The position numbers and the translations under genes were made by a program. From Cynocephalus volans (Eukaryota > Chordata > Mammalia > Dermoptera > Cynocephalidae): a stretch of DNA of 64,000 nucleotides. The notes below the pieces were generated by a model, which was not told the DNA's origin, did no database searches, and saw only the letters and a list, made by a program, of their open reading frames with translations. The stretch covers positions 185,756,071 to 185,820,070 of the forward strand of contig NC_084462.1 of NCBI RefSeq assembly GCF_027409185.1, in the 5' to 3' direction. Below, piece after piece: positions 1-11,888 of this stretch. The stretch's first letter is position 1, and each line of letters begins with the position of its first letter.

Positions 1-552
1 CACAAAGGTTGGTACAGAAATATCGATAGTTATATAAAGGTCAATGACCTCATTCCCTGGACCCACTGATTTAGCAGAACCTGTTTTCCTCTCATGGAGG
101 TGCTTATACTCTCACATATTAATGTATTCTGTTGGACTTTTATATTATAATTGCCCCGAAATGTTGTGTCATAGAGTGTTAGAAAATTCCCTGAGAAATT
201 CCAACATTAAATTTCAGGAAGATGTCGAAAAATATTTGGATGTGATGGAGTTGCCAATAAAAATGCCAGAACATACCCAACTGAAGAGATTATTTCAAGA
301 AGATAAGTGTCCAGGGAGGACCAAAGCTGCAAAGGCTTCAAAAAGGTGGTGTAGACTGAGACCAATGGAGATGTGCAATCTCAGTATGTTAATTCTATCA
401 GTGAGAGCACAGAGTGGAATTGCTGGTGTAGACAAAAATTAGAAGAAGCCCAAGAGAGAGTGAAACATGTTATACCTCAAGACATGCGGGATACTCACAC
501 TTTCAGTTTCTGTGTGAAAACCCAGAGGTACAGTCCTCCTAAATGGAGGTTG

Positions 553-788
<236 letters not shown>

Positions 789-2757
789 AAGACTAATACC
801 AAGCGTGTGTTGTTAATAAAATCACTCAGGATATGCCCATGTATAGGACTGCACAAGTGACAGTGGCACCCAGGGGTCACTCTGGACCACACAGGCCAGG
901 TGATCATGCTGCGTTACTCAGAATCCTTTCCATCAACCACAGATTGGGATGGGGAAAGCTCAAGTTTAAGATCAGTGTTTTACTCTATGAAGAAAAGAGG
1001 AACACGAGGACACAGACATTGAAAAAACCTTCCAAAATTCACAATGTCCTTCTTCATCACAAATTTTTCAGTATACAGTCTAGATTTAATATTAGCACTT
1101 TTTTGTGTTTATCAATTTGCCTGTGCAATAAAGTTAATTGGTACTTTTAGAGAGTGTCAGTGAGCGTGTATATAATGTCAGAAAGGCATTATTTTAAAAC
1201 AGGTATTAAAAATTACACTCACTTTAATAGGTCACAATTTAATATATGTGCTACAATAGCATCTATTCAATAAAAAAAGGTAATAATGTATCTACTTTTC
1301 TGCAAAAACAGTTTTTTGATTCAATAGGATATCTGACATTTTCCAGAAGGGTTTGTTTTGTCAAATGAATATAAAACTTTAACTGGCTCATGGAGAAATT
1401 GGAAATCTTGGCTATTCTACATAATGCGTGGGTGTGGCATGAATGGCATATATCAGACTCTAAAACTCATATTATTATTATTATGGAGGAACATAGTGCT
1501 GTACAGATGTAATAATGATTTATTGCCTTATGTCTGATAGTCTTTGTTCATGTTGTTATAATTTACATAAAATAATCACAACTTGTGTTCCATGAAATGT
1601 ATGTACTCAAAACAGTCTTTGAGTCACTGCTTCTTTGTGTTTAACTTCCCCTGCCATATGTGAAGAAAAGTAAATAAAAGCTAAAAGAAAAGAAGCATGT
1701 TTAGTTAAAATACACATTTTCTGCCCTTTGTCCAACTTCTTAAATAGAATGCTTAGTTCCTTTGTATTTACTATATTTTATTTGTTTTTATAAAAGCCTT
1801 TTAGAGGTTTAGACTAGTCTTTAGCCCTTCCACAGCTCTGTTCTATAACATTCGAAGTCATAGATATTTGATTTCATATATGTGCTCTGCTTAATGGAGA
1901 CAAAGGTTATATTGAGGGTCACCTGGACACCCAAAGCATCACTGTGCAACCACAGCATCTCAGCGATTTGCCTACCAGTGTGTCCTGCAGGTGGTGGAGC
2001 CATCTGTACATTATATGGCATAAGGTACGTGAGTTGTTCTAGGTGCTGTGGGGTCATTAGCCACCTGTGCCTACAACTTGATGCAGGATTGACCTGCAGT
2101 AGTGCCCAAATTGCATGGTTCTGCAGGTGATGGACACATGGGCTCAGCAGCACAGTGAGGAAGCTTCAGGGCACCTACTTCAGGTGTCCTATCCGGGTGT
2201 CCATGGATGGAATGACACATACGATGCACATTAGGAGACAATGTGGGGCTGGGTGTATAATGGTCAAATCTATTCAAGACCACGTGGGAAGAGGTAGTCA
2301 GTGTGAGTGAAGGGGTCCATGAAGGGACAGAAGGTGCCTGTCTGAGGCCAAAGAGTGTGAGCCTGGAACACAGAGCGACTGGACTATGCAGCTGTTTTTC
2401 TATGAGTGAAATTAGCTCCAATAAAAAAATGAGGAGAATCTTCAGGATGGTCTGTTTGTCGAGAATGAAACATGAGTTACAGGAACGCAGGAAGGAAATG
2501 ACCCTAGTGAACGTTCACATCTCATCTGCAAAAACACCGTATCAGTTTCTCCTTCATTACCCCGGGAGGGCGTGAGGAATTAAAGACACAAATAACAAGA
2601 CATAAAACGTCTCAGGGGACAGCTGAGAACGTGGAGAGTGGATGATTCCGTTGAACCCAACAGGAAGCTCAGGCCCCTCTGCACCTGCTCCTAGAATCAG
2701 CCCTGAACTTGGAGGGTCCTAAGCGTCCCCTGGTGGTCCCGTGTGTCCCTGTAGGGA

Positions 2758-2796
2758 GGTTTGTGTCTGGGCTCCCACTGACGTCCCCTCACTGTG
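2758..2796 (-). promoter_or_regulatory. V1 recombination signal sequence (23-RSS)
   Basis: On the minus strand the heptamer CACAGTG (2790-2796) directly follows the V1 coding end. A 23-bp spacer (2767-2789) and the nonamer ACACAAACC (2758-2766) come next. The heptamer is perfect and the spacer length correct, so RAG1/RAG2 should be able to use it. Confidence 0.95.
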
Positions 2797-3238
2797 TCTC
2801 TCGCACAGTAATACACGGCTGTGTCCTCGGAGGTCACAGAGCTCAGCTGCAGAGAGAACTGGTTGTTGGACGTGTCTCTGGTGATGGAGGTGCGGCTCTT
2901 GAGAGAAGGGCTGTAGTATGTGTTGCCACTAGCACATATTTCCCCAACCCACTGGAGCCCCTTCCCTGAGGGCTGGCGGATCCAGCCCCAGCAGTAACCA
3001 CTGGTTGTGATGGAGAATCCAGAGACAGCACAGGTGAGGGAGAGGGTCTGCGAGGGCTTCACCAGTCCAGGGCCCAACTGCTGCAGCTGCACCTGGGAGA
3101 GGACACCTGGGGAAAGAGACAACCACAGTGAGTCATGGGCTCTGATGCAGCATCCCATACCTTCATGTCGGAATCCTTCGGACACTCACATCTTGGAGCC
3201 ACCACCAGAACGAGGAAGAGGAACCACAGCTGTTTCAT
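2797..3238 (-). CDS. IGHV: V1: IGHV4-like heavy-chain variable gene, apparently functional
   Basis: Encodes an immunoglobulin heavy-chain V domain that is joined to D and J by V(D)J recombination. There are two exons: leader 3190-3238 (ATG at 3236-3238, donor GTGAGT) and V exon 2797-3106 (acceptor AG at 3107-3108), with an 83-bp intron. Splicing joins a hydrophobic leader, [15 protein letters not shown] then RCVLS, to mature [16 protein letters not shown]. An in-frame ATG seven codons upstream (3257-3259) exists, but family leaders start at MK. The core features are present: first Cys in SLTC, Trp in WGWIRQP, and YYCAR. The clan II, IGHV4 call rests on [12 protein letters not shown] and SPSLKSR. 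Oddly, CDR1 (SGYCWG) and CDR2 (EICASG) each carry an extra cysteine. The octamer lies at 3344-3351 and the RSS at 2758-2796. Subgroup naming is by similarity only. Confidence 0.93.
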
Positions 3239-3343
3239 GTTCCTGGGGATGAAGTTCATGAGTCTCAGATCTTGTTTCCTAGGTTGAATAGAAGCATGAA
3301 TTTAAGTAAATTCTCACTGTAGGTTCATCCAGCTGTTAATCTC

Positions 3344-3351
3344 ATTTGCAT
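3344..3351 (-). promoter_or_regulatory. V1 promoter octamer ATGCAAAT
   Basis: A perfect octamer on the gene strand, about 105 bp upstream of the V1 ATG. This is the usual place for the Oct-1/Oct-2/OCA-B site of IGHV promoters. Confidence 0.9.
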
Positions 3352-4171
3352 GTGGGAGCTGTCTTTGTGTATAAAGGTGAAAAGGAATAAGAAGAAGAGG
3401 CCTTTGTCTTTAGGGTTCACCCTAGTAGGAGGGTGCTGGGTGGGTCCTCAGAGGACTCATGTCTCTTTCTGGATCTCCCCTCAGCAAGCCCAGGGTCCTG
3501 TTCTTTCAGGGCAGAAAAATTTGCTGGAATAGCTGATCATAAGGCCAAGTGTGGCCCAGGATTGAGGATGGCTTTGGATATCGAGTCAATGCTCCCCTAC
3601 TAAAAAAATAAAATAAAATAATATAAAAAAATATTTATATATTTATATTTATATATATGTATATGTATATATATATGTATATGTATATGTATGTATGTAT
3701 CTTTTAATATATATAAATGTACATGTATGTTAAAAGATACATGTATATGTATATTAACATAACATAAATTCATGGAAGTCTAAATTGTTACATATCTGAT
3801 CAAACACATTGGGGCAACCGTGAAATGTAATAACCACATTGATTTCAGACAAATTTGGGTTCAGTCTAAAGTTTATTGTAGTTCACAACCACTTTACTGT
3901 CTCACTTAACAGGAGTCAACATTTCTTGCTCTGAAACAGCCCCACTACCCAATACATCCAATAAACATCAAAAACAACTCACTCCACACAGGTTTGATTC
4001 TTCTGTAAGTGGAAAATTCCATTAGGTTACTGAGACTAATGAAAGTCCATAGGTAAGATCATGCCCTTTTGTTCTGATGTGTAAAATAATAATAATAATA
4101 ATAACTTTACTTCTTCCTTTCCAGTATGCATATGTTTTATTCGTTTTTCTTGCTGAATTGTTCAGGCAAGG
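3352..4171. other. Non-genic interval between the V1 promoter and an L1
   Basis: No gene recognised. It contains an A/T-rich simple tract of TATATG-type repeats (3601-3760) and a short (AAT)n run (4089-4104). The open frame at 3350-3532 is short and shows no family signature. Confidence 0.6.
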
Positions 4172-5136
4172 ACTTTTTGGGTTTTTTCTTCTTTATATTT
4201 TAATTTATCAATATACAATGTAGTTGATTTTCATGTTCCTTAACCAATTCCTCTTTCTCTGTCCCTCTCCCCCCACACCATCAACATCATATCTGCTCAC
4301 TTGACTTAATGAGTTCAAGGAATTGTGATTTTTCTGTCTTCTCCCTTCCCTCATTTATTTGTCTGTGTATTTATTTACTTATTTATTGTTAGCTCCTGCA
4401 ACTAAGTGAGATCATGTGGTATTTCCCTTTCAGCATCTGGCTTATTTCACTTAACCTAATTTTTTCTAATTCCAACCATGTTGTGGCAAATGACGCTTTT
4501 TCTTTTTCATTTTTCCTGTTTTTTACAGCAGAGTAGTACTCCATTGCATAGATAAACCACATTTTCCTTATCCACTCATCAGATAATGGGCATTTAGGTG
4601 ATTCCAACTCTTGGCTATTGTAAACAGAGCTGCAATGAACATGGGAGTACAGGTGTCCCTTCGACATGGTAATTTCCATGCCTCTGGGTATATACCAAGC
4701 AGCAGAATAGCTAGATACGTGAGTTTTAGATCTATCTGTAATTGTTTGGGGAAACTTCATACCATTTTCCATAGAGGCTGCACTATATTTCAGTTCCACC
4801 AGCAGTGTATGAGAGCTCCCTTTTCTCCACAAACTCTCCTGCACTTATCAATCTCAGTCTTCTGGATATTTAGCCATCTTGCCCGGAGTGACATAGTATC
4901 TCAAAGTGGTTTTGATTTGCATTTCCTGCATACTGAGTGATGTTGAGCTTTTTTTCATGGGTCTGTTGACCTTTGTATATCTTCCTTTGAGAAATGCCTA
5001 TTTAGCTCCTTTGCCCATTTTTTAACTGGGGTACTAGTTTTTTTGCTGTAAAGTTGTTTGAGGGCCAGGACTTCTATGTCTAATAAAAGTGGTAGGAATG
5101 AGCATCCTTTTCTCCTTCCAGATCTTGGAGCAAAAG
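4172..5136 (-). mobile_element. L1 LINE fragment, ORF2 3' part and 3' end, minus strand
   Basis: The minus strand reads as the end of L1 ORF2, with the typical final RT-domain block (a PSSDEWIRKMWFIYAMEYYSAVK-type stretch) broken by stops. Its high end abuts the V2 RSS nonamer, leaving about 2 bp between them, so the normal 3' flank of V2 has been displaced. There may be an internal deletion near 5060, where the order of L1 blocks skips. Confidence 0.85.
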
Positions 5137-5138
5137 TA

Positions 5139-5177
5139 GGTTCGTGTCTACGCTCCCACTGACATCCCCTCACTGCA
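5139..5177 (-). promoter_or_regulatory. V2 recombination signal with broken heptamer
   Basis: The nonamer-like ACACGAACC (5139-5147), a 23-bp spacer (5148-5170) and the heptamer position (5171-5177) are in register, but the heptamer reads TGCAGTG instead of CACAGTG. Its first three bases, CAC, are the part RAG cleavage depends on most, so recombination is expected to be poor or absent. Confidence 0.85.
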
Positions 5178-8100
5178 TCTCTCGCACAGTAATACATGGC
5201 CAGGTCCTCAGCTCTCAAATCTTTAATTTGCAGATACAGTGTGTTCTTGGTGTTTTCCCTGGAAACCGTGAATCGGCCCTTCATGAAGTCTACGTAGTAT
5301 GTGCTACCGACGTTCCCGCTAATGGTTGAGACCCACTCCAGCCCCTTCCCTGGGGCCTGGCGAACCCAGTGCATGTCGGAGTGACCAAAGGTGAATCCAG
5401 AGGTGACACAGGAGAGTCTCAGAGACCCTCTAGGCTTCACCAAGCCTCCCCCGGACTCCACCAGCTGCACCTCACACTGGACACCTGCAAACACAGAGAC
5501 ACCCTGGTCAAAATACTCTCACAGGAATTCAGTTTCTCTCACTCATAACCACATGTTATAGACATCAGGAGAAACTCACCCTTGGAGACTGATATAGAAA
5601 AAGAGAAAAAGATTTTTATTTCCGGCGGCCGGGGTCGCAACAGCCAATTCAATGTGCTGCGGGGTGTCACCTTTGTTCTCGGTTTTTAAAGCTGCAAGCA
5701 CAGCAACTCTGTCCCGACCCTCCGCGCTGGGAGTTAGTAACCAATGCAAGCTAACAGTACATAAGCTCACTTTGCAGTTATTGGAGCTCCTCCCATCCCA
5801 TCCCCACTTTCCCGCCTAACTTTTACACATGGAGGGGCTATCTTATGTGGCATCAGTCCTGCTCTGGGAAAGAGGGCACTACTTCATTCCCCACTGGTTT
5901 TAAGGGGGTTCTTTAAGCAAATCTTTGCTTAAGGGTCAATACCTGGTCCCCAATTTTTGTGTTCCCAATCATCTAGTGGGATTTCATCATATTGGGAATG
6001 GAGAACCAGTAATTTGACCTCTCATATGCGGGACCCGATCAAATTGAGGAGTTTGTTGAAAAGGCATGGTCCCAAGGTCACTAGCAAGAGGAGGATTATA
6101 GAATTTTCAGACTCATAATCATTAGTTTTTATATAAAGTCCTTGGTTTTCCACACCGCCAATCATAAGTTTGGGCTTTTACCCCCTTGGGCAGAGTCTGT
6201 CTTTGGTGATTTCCGTCAGATTTAGAGACCTAACAGTTTGGTTCACAGGCCTAGCCTTATTGTTTCTTTCACCCCTGAGAGATTTTATCTCCCTTATTTT
6301 TAAGGTAAAAGGGGCTTGAGGTCTCTTTCCTCTGAAACTACTTCCTGCAGACCATGGGCATAGTCTCTGCCTGTATTTTGGAGGTATAAAATCTCTCATT
6401 GGTTGATCTAGTGATTTATAGGGACTTAGTTCCTCTCAGAAAAGGTTGGGTTGGAATCCCTGGGTAATCACCATCTTGACGTGGAACTGTAGCCAGGAAG
6501 ACACAAGCTTTACAAACAGATTAAAAACATAGGGCTAGAATCAGATAGTAGGTGTGTTAATGTTTCCTTTTGAAAAATAATTCTTTCTCTAAGTTTTTCA
6601 AATTTATCAACGGTACCTATGACAAGATTAATTTATTTGCAAAATAAGTTTAGTTTTTGGCCAGATTATTTGCATAAAGTGAAGCAAGAGTAATGGCTTA
6701 TCATATAAGCTCTTTTTTTAATTTTTATTTATTTATTTATTTTGAGTTGGCTTTGCTGGGACATTCATGAGGAATCTCAGATTAGATCTTCAAATGCCAT
6801 TCGGGTCTTAGGAAGCCAAGCCAAGGATTTGACTTACTCTCTGATTACCTGTGTAAGTTGGTCGAATTCCTCTCTTCTGGAAGTCCCCCAAATATCAAGG
6901 TTCAGGCCTATCAGAAAGTTACATTCCTTACTTACTGGAAGACCAGGAACCTTGTAATTATGTTGACAAGGTATCAGGCCAGTCTCTCCAAAGGGCTTTT
7001 TATTGGCTCCATAGAAGTGTCAACCTTAATTCCTTAAGGCATCCGGTCATGTCTGAAGGTATGATATTCCAGTCAAAGCCTTGGTAAAATAACCAGTGTT
7101 TCCAATTGTGTCCTGTTACAAAAAGAACAGATTCTTATTGAACTTATGCAAATAACTGTATTGCCATAAAACAACTTGTGAATAGTTTTTTGTTTTGTTT
7201 TGTTTTTTCTAATCTTGGAGGGATCAAGTAGAGAGAAAGGTGTTTTAATTTTTATTCATAAACATATACTTTAGCAAACTGTTATATCTTAAAAGATTTT
7301 CTTAGATCTAGAAAACAAAACATTAAGAGAATCAGCAGTGTTTTAAAATAAAGAAATTGTAAAAAACCTATAATTCCTTTTAACTAGTTTACCAATTAAC
7401 TTTTGTTGTTTTGACCTTTGTGAACAATTTCACAAACCCATCAGTTTCTTCATTAGAATTTTGGAACTTCAGTTTAAAACTATGAACTCAAAGTTTGTTG
7501 GAAACTGTACCTATCAGAATTTTTTTTCATGAAGTATTTGAAGACATAACATTTTAAGATTATAATTAAAACAAGATTATGACCAGTAGCATTTATATCA
7601 AGACACAGATATTTAAGAACCTTACGAGATTCTGGAACACATATCCGTAACACCTTTCGTACTGACAATGCTTTCCCATATAGTTTAATTTATTAAATAA
7701 GCCAATTAGCTCTGATATACCTTTTATATATCCTTTGAGAACCTCCAGGGCCCTTGGAATTCCTTAAAGTTATTTTAAAGTTTCAGAATTTAGTGTTGGA
7801 AAGTTTCATTAAATAACAAAAGACAAACCATTTAGTTGAATAAGATCACAGAGTACTACAAAAAATAAAACCAAATTGAAAAAGGTTTTAAAGGCAGAGA
7901 GCACAAGAACTTATCATGATAAAAAATGAAATAAGCTCTCTAGGCCAGTTATCTAAAAGACAAGGAAAACTTTTTACAATTTTGTGTTAAGAGCAATCAA
8001 GTTTTTTTTTTTTTTTAATTTAGAAAATCTGGTTGTTCCTTCACCGGAGAGCAAGTTCTAACCCTGTATTAGAATATGTTTGACATTAATTTTTAGAAAA

Positions 8101-11100
8101 AATCACACATAATTTGTTTTTAAATCCAGTTAATTTTTTTATTGTAAAACCCTTTTAACAAACTTATTTACCTAAACCATTATCAAGAGTCACTCAGACA
8201 TTGTGTTTTTGTCCTATACTTCCTACTTTTTAAATAGCCAGTCATTTTATTTTAGGACAAAAATACACTGTACCACATGCTTTCTTATGTAAAAATTATT
8301 ATTATTATTTTTTCTCTTTAGCCCCTCCAACCATAACCATATGCCCACATCCATGGCCTTTTTTAAATTACCTCCTTTTACATACTTGCTTTTATATTGT
8401 CAATCTTCAATTGGCCCAATTTGTCTAAAAATTATATATAAAAAGGTTTTTTTTATTATTTAGTTTTTTGGTTTTGGTGGGGTTTACAACTTAAGAGCCT
8501 CTAGCAAAGACAAATGTAGTCCTGTTTGATTAGTAAAACCAGGCAACAATGTGCATTGATAAGATACATTCAGGTTAGTAAATAGGTGTCCATTTATCAG
8601 AGCAAAGTATACAAAGCCTAGTTTGAGTCTTAGCTATTTCTACCAAATAAGTATTTATGGTTTTTCCAGCCCCAAAACTTGGTTTATTAAGTAGTTCCAA
8701 AGGTCTCTAACAAAGGTTAAAGTTATGAGGCAGCAATCTTGAGTTTCCATGAGTTATAGAAAATACCTTCTATTATCCGTTATTAATATTACAGGAAAAT
8801 TTTAAGAAGGAAACCAAATTTTACTTTTTGTACCAGTGCACTGTTAATATTATAACTAATTTCAATAAAAACTTATAAACAAATCTAATCTTAGTGAATT
8901 TTGATCACATAAGATTATCATAAACTTTTTACTAGTTTTTATAAACCCTTTATTTTTATTTATTCATTTTAATTTAATTTTATTTTTTTTTGTCTTTTTC
9001 GTGACCGGCACTCAGCCAGTGAGTGCACTGGCCATTCCTAAATAGGATCCGAGCCCGCGGCGGCGTTGCCGCGCTCCCAGTGCCGCACTCTCCCGAGTGT
9101 GCCACGGGCTCGGCCCAACCCTTTATTTTTTATTCAGACAAAAAAGATATTTTTAAAACAAAACAATATTATCTTTGTTTTTAATAGCCTTTACCAAAAT
9201 GTGTTTTTTATTAAAAAAATATTCTGTTAAAAAGTTTTTATACCTTATCAGTTTGAATTATGCATATTGACTATAATAGACTCATTAGCTCCAGTTTTCC
9301 AGTAACAAACCTGTGAAGCAAACAATTTTGAATTGTTTTATATTAATGTTTGTAGATAAAAATCTATTTCTAAATTCTGAAGAGACATGTTTTTAATTTT
9401 AACAGATTCAAATATTTGGGGTTTTTTTTTTGTATCATATAAAACCAAAACATTAAATATAATCATAAACTTATATAATAATTAATGTTTTTGTATTTCA
9501 TTAATATAACATTTTAAGATTTCAAATTCTTGAGAAGCAATTTGAAATTATGATTTTATTTATAAGCATTTAACCCATTTATATTTGTCTAAGGTTTACA
9601 TCAAGATACACCTTTATTAATTAATATAGGTTTTGTTTACAGTGTTAATGAGACAGATAAAATAGAAAACTTACTAGTTTAAAAAGGACAGTTGATGTTA
9701 AATTGCACTCCTGAAAAATGCCACAGCTTATCTTTTTTAGAGAAAGCAAGGTAACAAATTTACATTGCAAAGCAAAGTACATGGGACTTTTCAAGGGGAC
9801 AAATTTACGTTGCAAGGCAGGTATGCAAGCCTTTTCAAAGAAATGCAGAGAATGTTTTCTTCTCTAGCCAGATCAAATGGAACAAATCTTCCCAAATATT
9901 TTGCTGTAATTTAGCTGGGCACATGATTTGTTGCACCTTGGCATTGCCTTTTCCCAGTGATCTTAAGGCCAAAGGCACAATTTGGATCTTGTGACCCCTA
10001 AGTAGTACCTTGAAAAACAGACAGAAATAGTTGCCATATATACAGACAAAACACTCATGCATATGCACACACCTACATCCCAACGAGACGTCTCCACCAA
10101 ATTAGTTGGTCTAAGTTGTAACTTGTCATTCTCTACACCTATGGTACCAATCAATGGCATGGAATATGGGGCATCTGTGGGGTACATGCCAACAGGATTG
10201 GAGGGGTTATTCAAATTGCTGGTACTCAACTAAATGTCTAGCCAAGCAAACAAACAAAGAGAAAAGAGGAAAAGTGGGGTCATCCAGTTCAGCTTAGTCC
10301 CAATCAGCGGTGCCAATCCGTTCCATTAACAGTAATTGATTGAAGCAGTTCTCTCCACTGTTTTCAACATAAAGAAGAAAAATACCAACCAGATTTCAAT
10401 CAGAAAAACAAAGCCTACCCAGGAGCCCTCCAGGGAGCACTTAAACAGAAGTGGATACAATCCAACTGAACAGAAGAGGGCTCAGAAAATCAGAGAAAGA
10501 TAAAGAGAATAAAGCATTTCCTTGTCAGAATTTAGGCCAGGGACTCCAGGAGAGATGTACCAGCAGCAGAGACAGGGCAGCAGAATAGTCCCAGTGGCCA
10601 CTTGCCTCTTGCAGCTGGAGCCCTCTCTGGTGCCCAAAGCTTTCCAATTTTTGCCAGTAATTAAATTAGCCTCTCAGATCCCAGTGTCATAACTAGTACA
10701 ATAAAGGTCGGAAACACAGGATGGCAGATACTTATCATGCTTCACTATTACATTACATATGACCACAGTTAAAGACATACAAAGCTACAAAACATATGTG
10801 CACACCCAGCAACACACAAAAGACAAAGGCAAGTGGCCACAACAAATTTCCAAACAATTCCAAACCAAAGGACCAGACGATGTTTCATGGGAGTCCTGGA
10901 TTTGGGAAGTACTGCTGCATCCAGCCTTCCACAAAGTCCCTAAATCAGAGCTCTGATACCCAAATGCAAAACAAGACTCACCACAACATAAACTCACGAG
11001 TCAATATAAAGACAAACATAAAGACAATACACGAGTTTGGCCATCAAGAGAAGGCACCAAGTGGACCACAGCGACGTCTCGCTGGATTCAGGGAAGAGGC

Positions 11101-11756
11101 GTTGCAACTGCCTTCAGTCTGGCTGGATTTCCCCATCAAAAGAGCTGACACACCCAAATCTAGAGGTGCCTGAGAATCCTAAGCTGGCCAGCAGAAGATC
11201 TTGTGCCTCCGGGGCTGATGAACTCTCAGGAGTTCCCCCCTAGAGGCTTCTAGTGTGGGAAAGAATCCTAGCATGGTGGGGATGCTCCGCAAGGGGTGAT
11301 AGTTTATCCGGGGACATCCCAGATGAGCCCCCAAATGTTATAGACGTCAGGAGGAACTCACCCTTGGAGACTGATCTAGAAAAAGAGAAAAAGATTTTTA
11401 TTTCCAGCGTCCGGGGCCGCACCAGCCAATTCAGGGTGCAGCAAAGGGTCCCCTTTGTTCTCAGTTTTTAAAGCTGCAAGCGAGGCAACTCTGTCCCGAA
11501 CCCCTGTGCTGGGAGTTAGTAACCAACTGCAAGCTAACAGTACATGAGCTAATTTTGCAGTTAGTGGAGCTACTCCCATCCCATCCCCACTTTCCTGCCT
11601 AACTTTTACACAATGGAGGAGCTCTCTTAAGTGGTGTCGGTCCTGCTCTGGGAAAGAGGGCACTACTTCACACACACATTCTCAATGTCTCTCTTTCTCC
11701 ATAATATGACCTTTTAATATAGCAAGAAGGAAAACCCAGCTGAGTCCAAACTCCAT
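5178..11756 (-). CDS. IGHV: V2: IGHV3 variable gene split by a provirus in its leader intron
   Basis: The leader exon is 11711-11756 (ATG 11754-11756; [15 protein letters not shown]) and the V exon 5178-5484 (VQC then [14 protein letters not shown]). This is a clear IGHV3 gene: [32 protein letters not shown]. The V frame is open with both cysteines and the core Trp. The two exons are separated by 6.2 kb because a 6.1-kb ERV (5554-11670) sits in the leader intron. Removing it and one copy of its CACA target duplication leaves about 105 bp, the same as the V7 intron. Other faults are a donor reading GTCATA (V7 has GTGATT) and a heptamer lacking CAC. The ERV lies in the same orientation and brings two AATAAA signals (11397-11402 and 5615-5620), so transcripts would probably end inside the intron. 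Likely non-functional despite the open frame. Confidence 0.9.
5554..5886 (-). repeat. 3' LTR of the V2-intron ERV
   Basis: It has TG...CA ends on both strands. On the minus strand a TTTAAAAA TATA-like box is followed by AATAAA (complement at 5615-5620). The purine run AGTGGGGAA (5887-5895) directly precedes it and fits a polypurine tract. Confidence 0.9.
8958..9116 (-). mobile_element. Rhin-1-type tRNA-derived SINE inside the ERV
   Basis: It has the GC-rich body ending CACGGGCTCGGCCC, the CCGGCAC...CAGCCAGTGAG region and a poly-T (tail) side to the left. A target duplication of about 14 bp, AACCCTTTATTTTT, lies at 8944-8957 and 9117-9130. It is a shortened copy that lacks the middle segment present in the copy at 14193-14370. 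Confidence 0.85.
11316..11333 (-). other. Retroviral primer-binding site, tRNA-Pro type
   Basis: Two bases after the 5' LTR end the minus strand reads TGGGGGCTCATCTGGGAT. This matches the 3' end of tRNA-Pro with two changes and is the classic gammaretroviral arrangement. Confidence 0.88.
11336..11670 (-). repeat. 5' LTR of the V2-intron ERV
   Basis: A 335-bp partner of the LTR at 5554-5886 with the same TG...CA ends. AATAAA is present (complement at 11397-11402). It sits 40 bp from the V2 leader exon, upstream of the rest of the provirus in transcription order. Confidence 0.9.
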
Positions 11757-11880
11757 GGTGACTCGTCTGTGTTCAGTCCTGATCACAGAATTGGAGCAAC
11801 TGGGAATCTGGGGCTGGGGCTCGTCTCCCAGAGCTGCAGGGTCAGGGCTGGGCTGCTTTACATCAGCAGGGGGAGGCCCT

Positions 11881-11888
11881 ATTTGCAT
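11881..11888 (-). promoter_or_regulatory. V2 promoter octamer ATGCAAAT
   Basis: A perfect octamer 125 bp upstream of the V2 ATG, in a flank that is close to the V7 promoter flank (46535-46666), including the shared AGGGCCTCCC stretch beside the octamer. The V2 promoter therefore looks intact although the gene is split. Confidence 0.9.

Larger units (their letters stand above)
5887..11335 (-). pseudogene. Interior of the V2-intron ERV, with a decayed env tail
   Basis: Most of this 5.4-kb stretch has no recognisable protein. Next to the 3' LTR, at about 6025-6100, the minus strand reads [18 protein letters not shown] and then a stop. A leucine-rich membrane segment followed by a GPC-NKL tail is characteristic of gammaretroviral Env transmembrane subunits. 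Frames at 6178-6399 and 9835-10229 are open for 70-90 codons but I do not recognise them. No RT motif was found, so pol is deleted or too decayed. The A/T-rich middle could include further unrecognised insertions. Confidence 0.6.
5554..11670 (-). mobile_element. Gammaretrovirus-type endogenous retrovirus (class I), two LTRs, degenerate interior
   Basis: Two LTRs (11336-11670 is the 5' LTR, 5554-5886 the 3' LTR) flank a 5.45-kb interior on the minus strand. A tRNA-Pro primer site follows the 5' LTR, a purine run precedes the 3' LTR, and a 4-bp CACA repeat lies on both sides (5550-5553 and 11671-11674). By eye the LTRs differ at about 35 of 333 positions, roughly 10 percent, so the insertion is old. 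No long gag, pol or env frame remains. The interior is unusually A/T-rich from about 6.5 to 9.9 kb, and a Rhin-type SINE has landed inside it. It is best read as a decayed or non-autonomous class I element. Confidence 0.9.

Noticed and set aside
2843-3126. Minus-strand frames overlapping V1 in other phases (for example 2929-3126)
   Set aside because: They are shadows of the V exon; the phase that joins the leader with both core cysteines is the real one.
9001-9110. Possible tRNA gene from the tRNA-like SINE bodies (also 14215-14370)
   Set aside because: Flanking target repeats and an A-rich tail show retroposed SINEs; I could not fold a complete tRNA cloverleaf from them.
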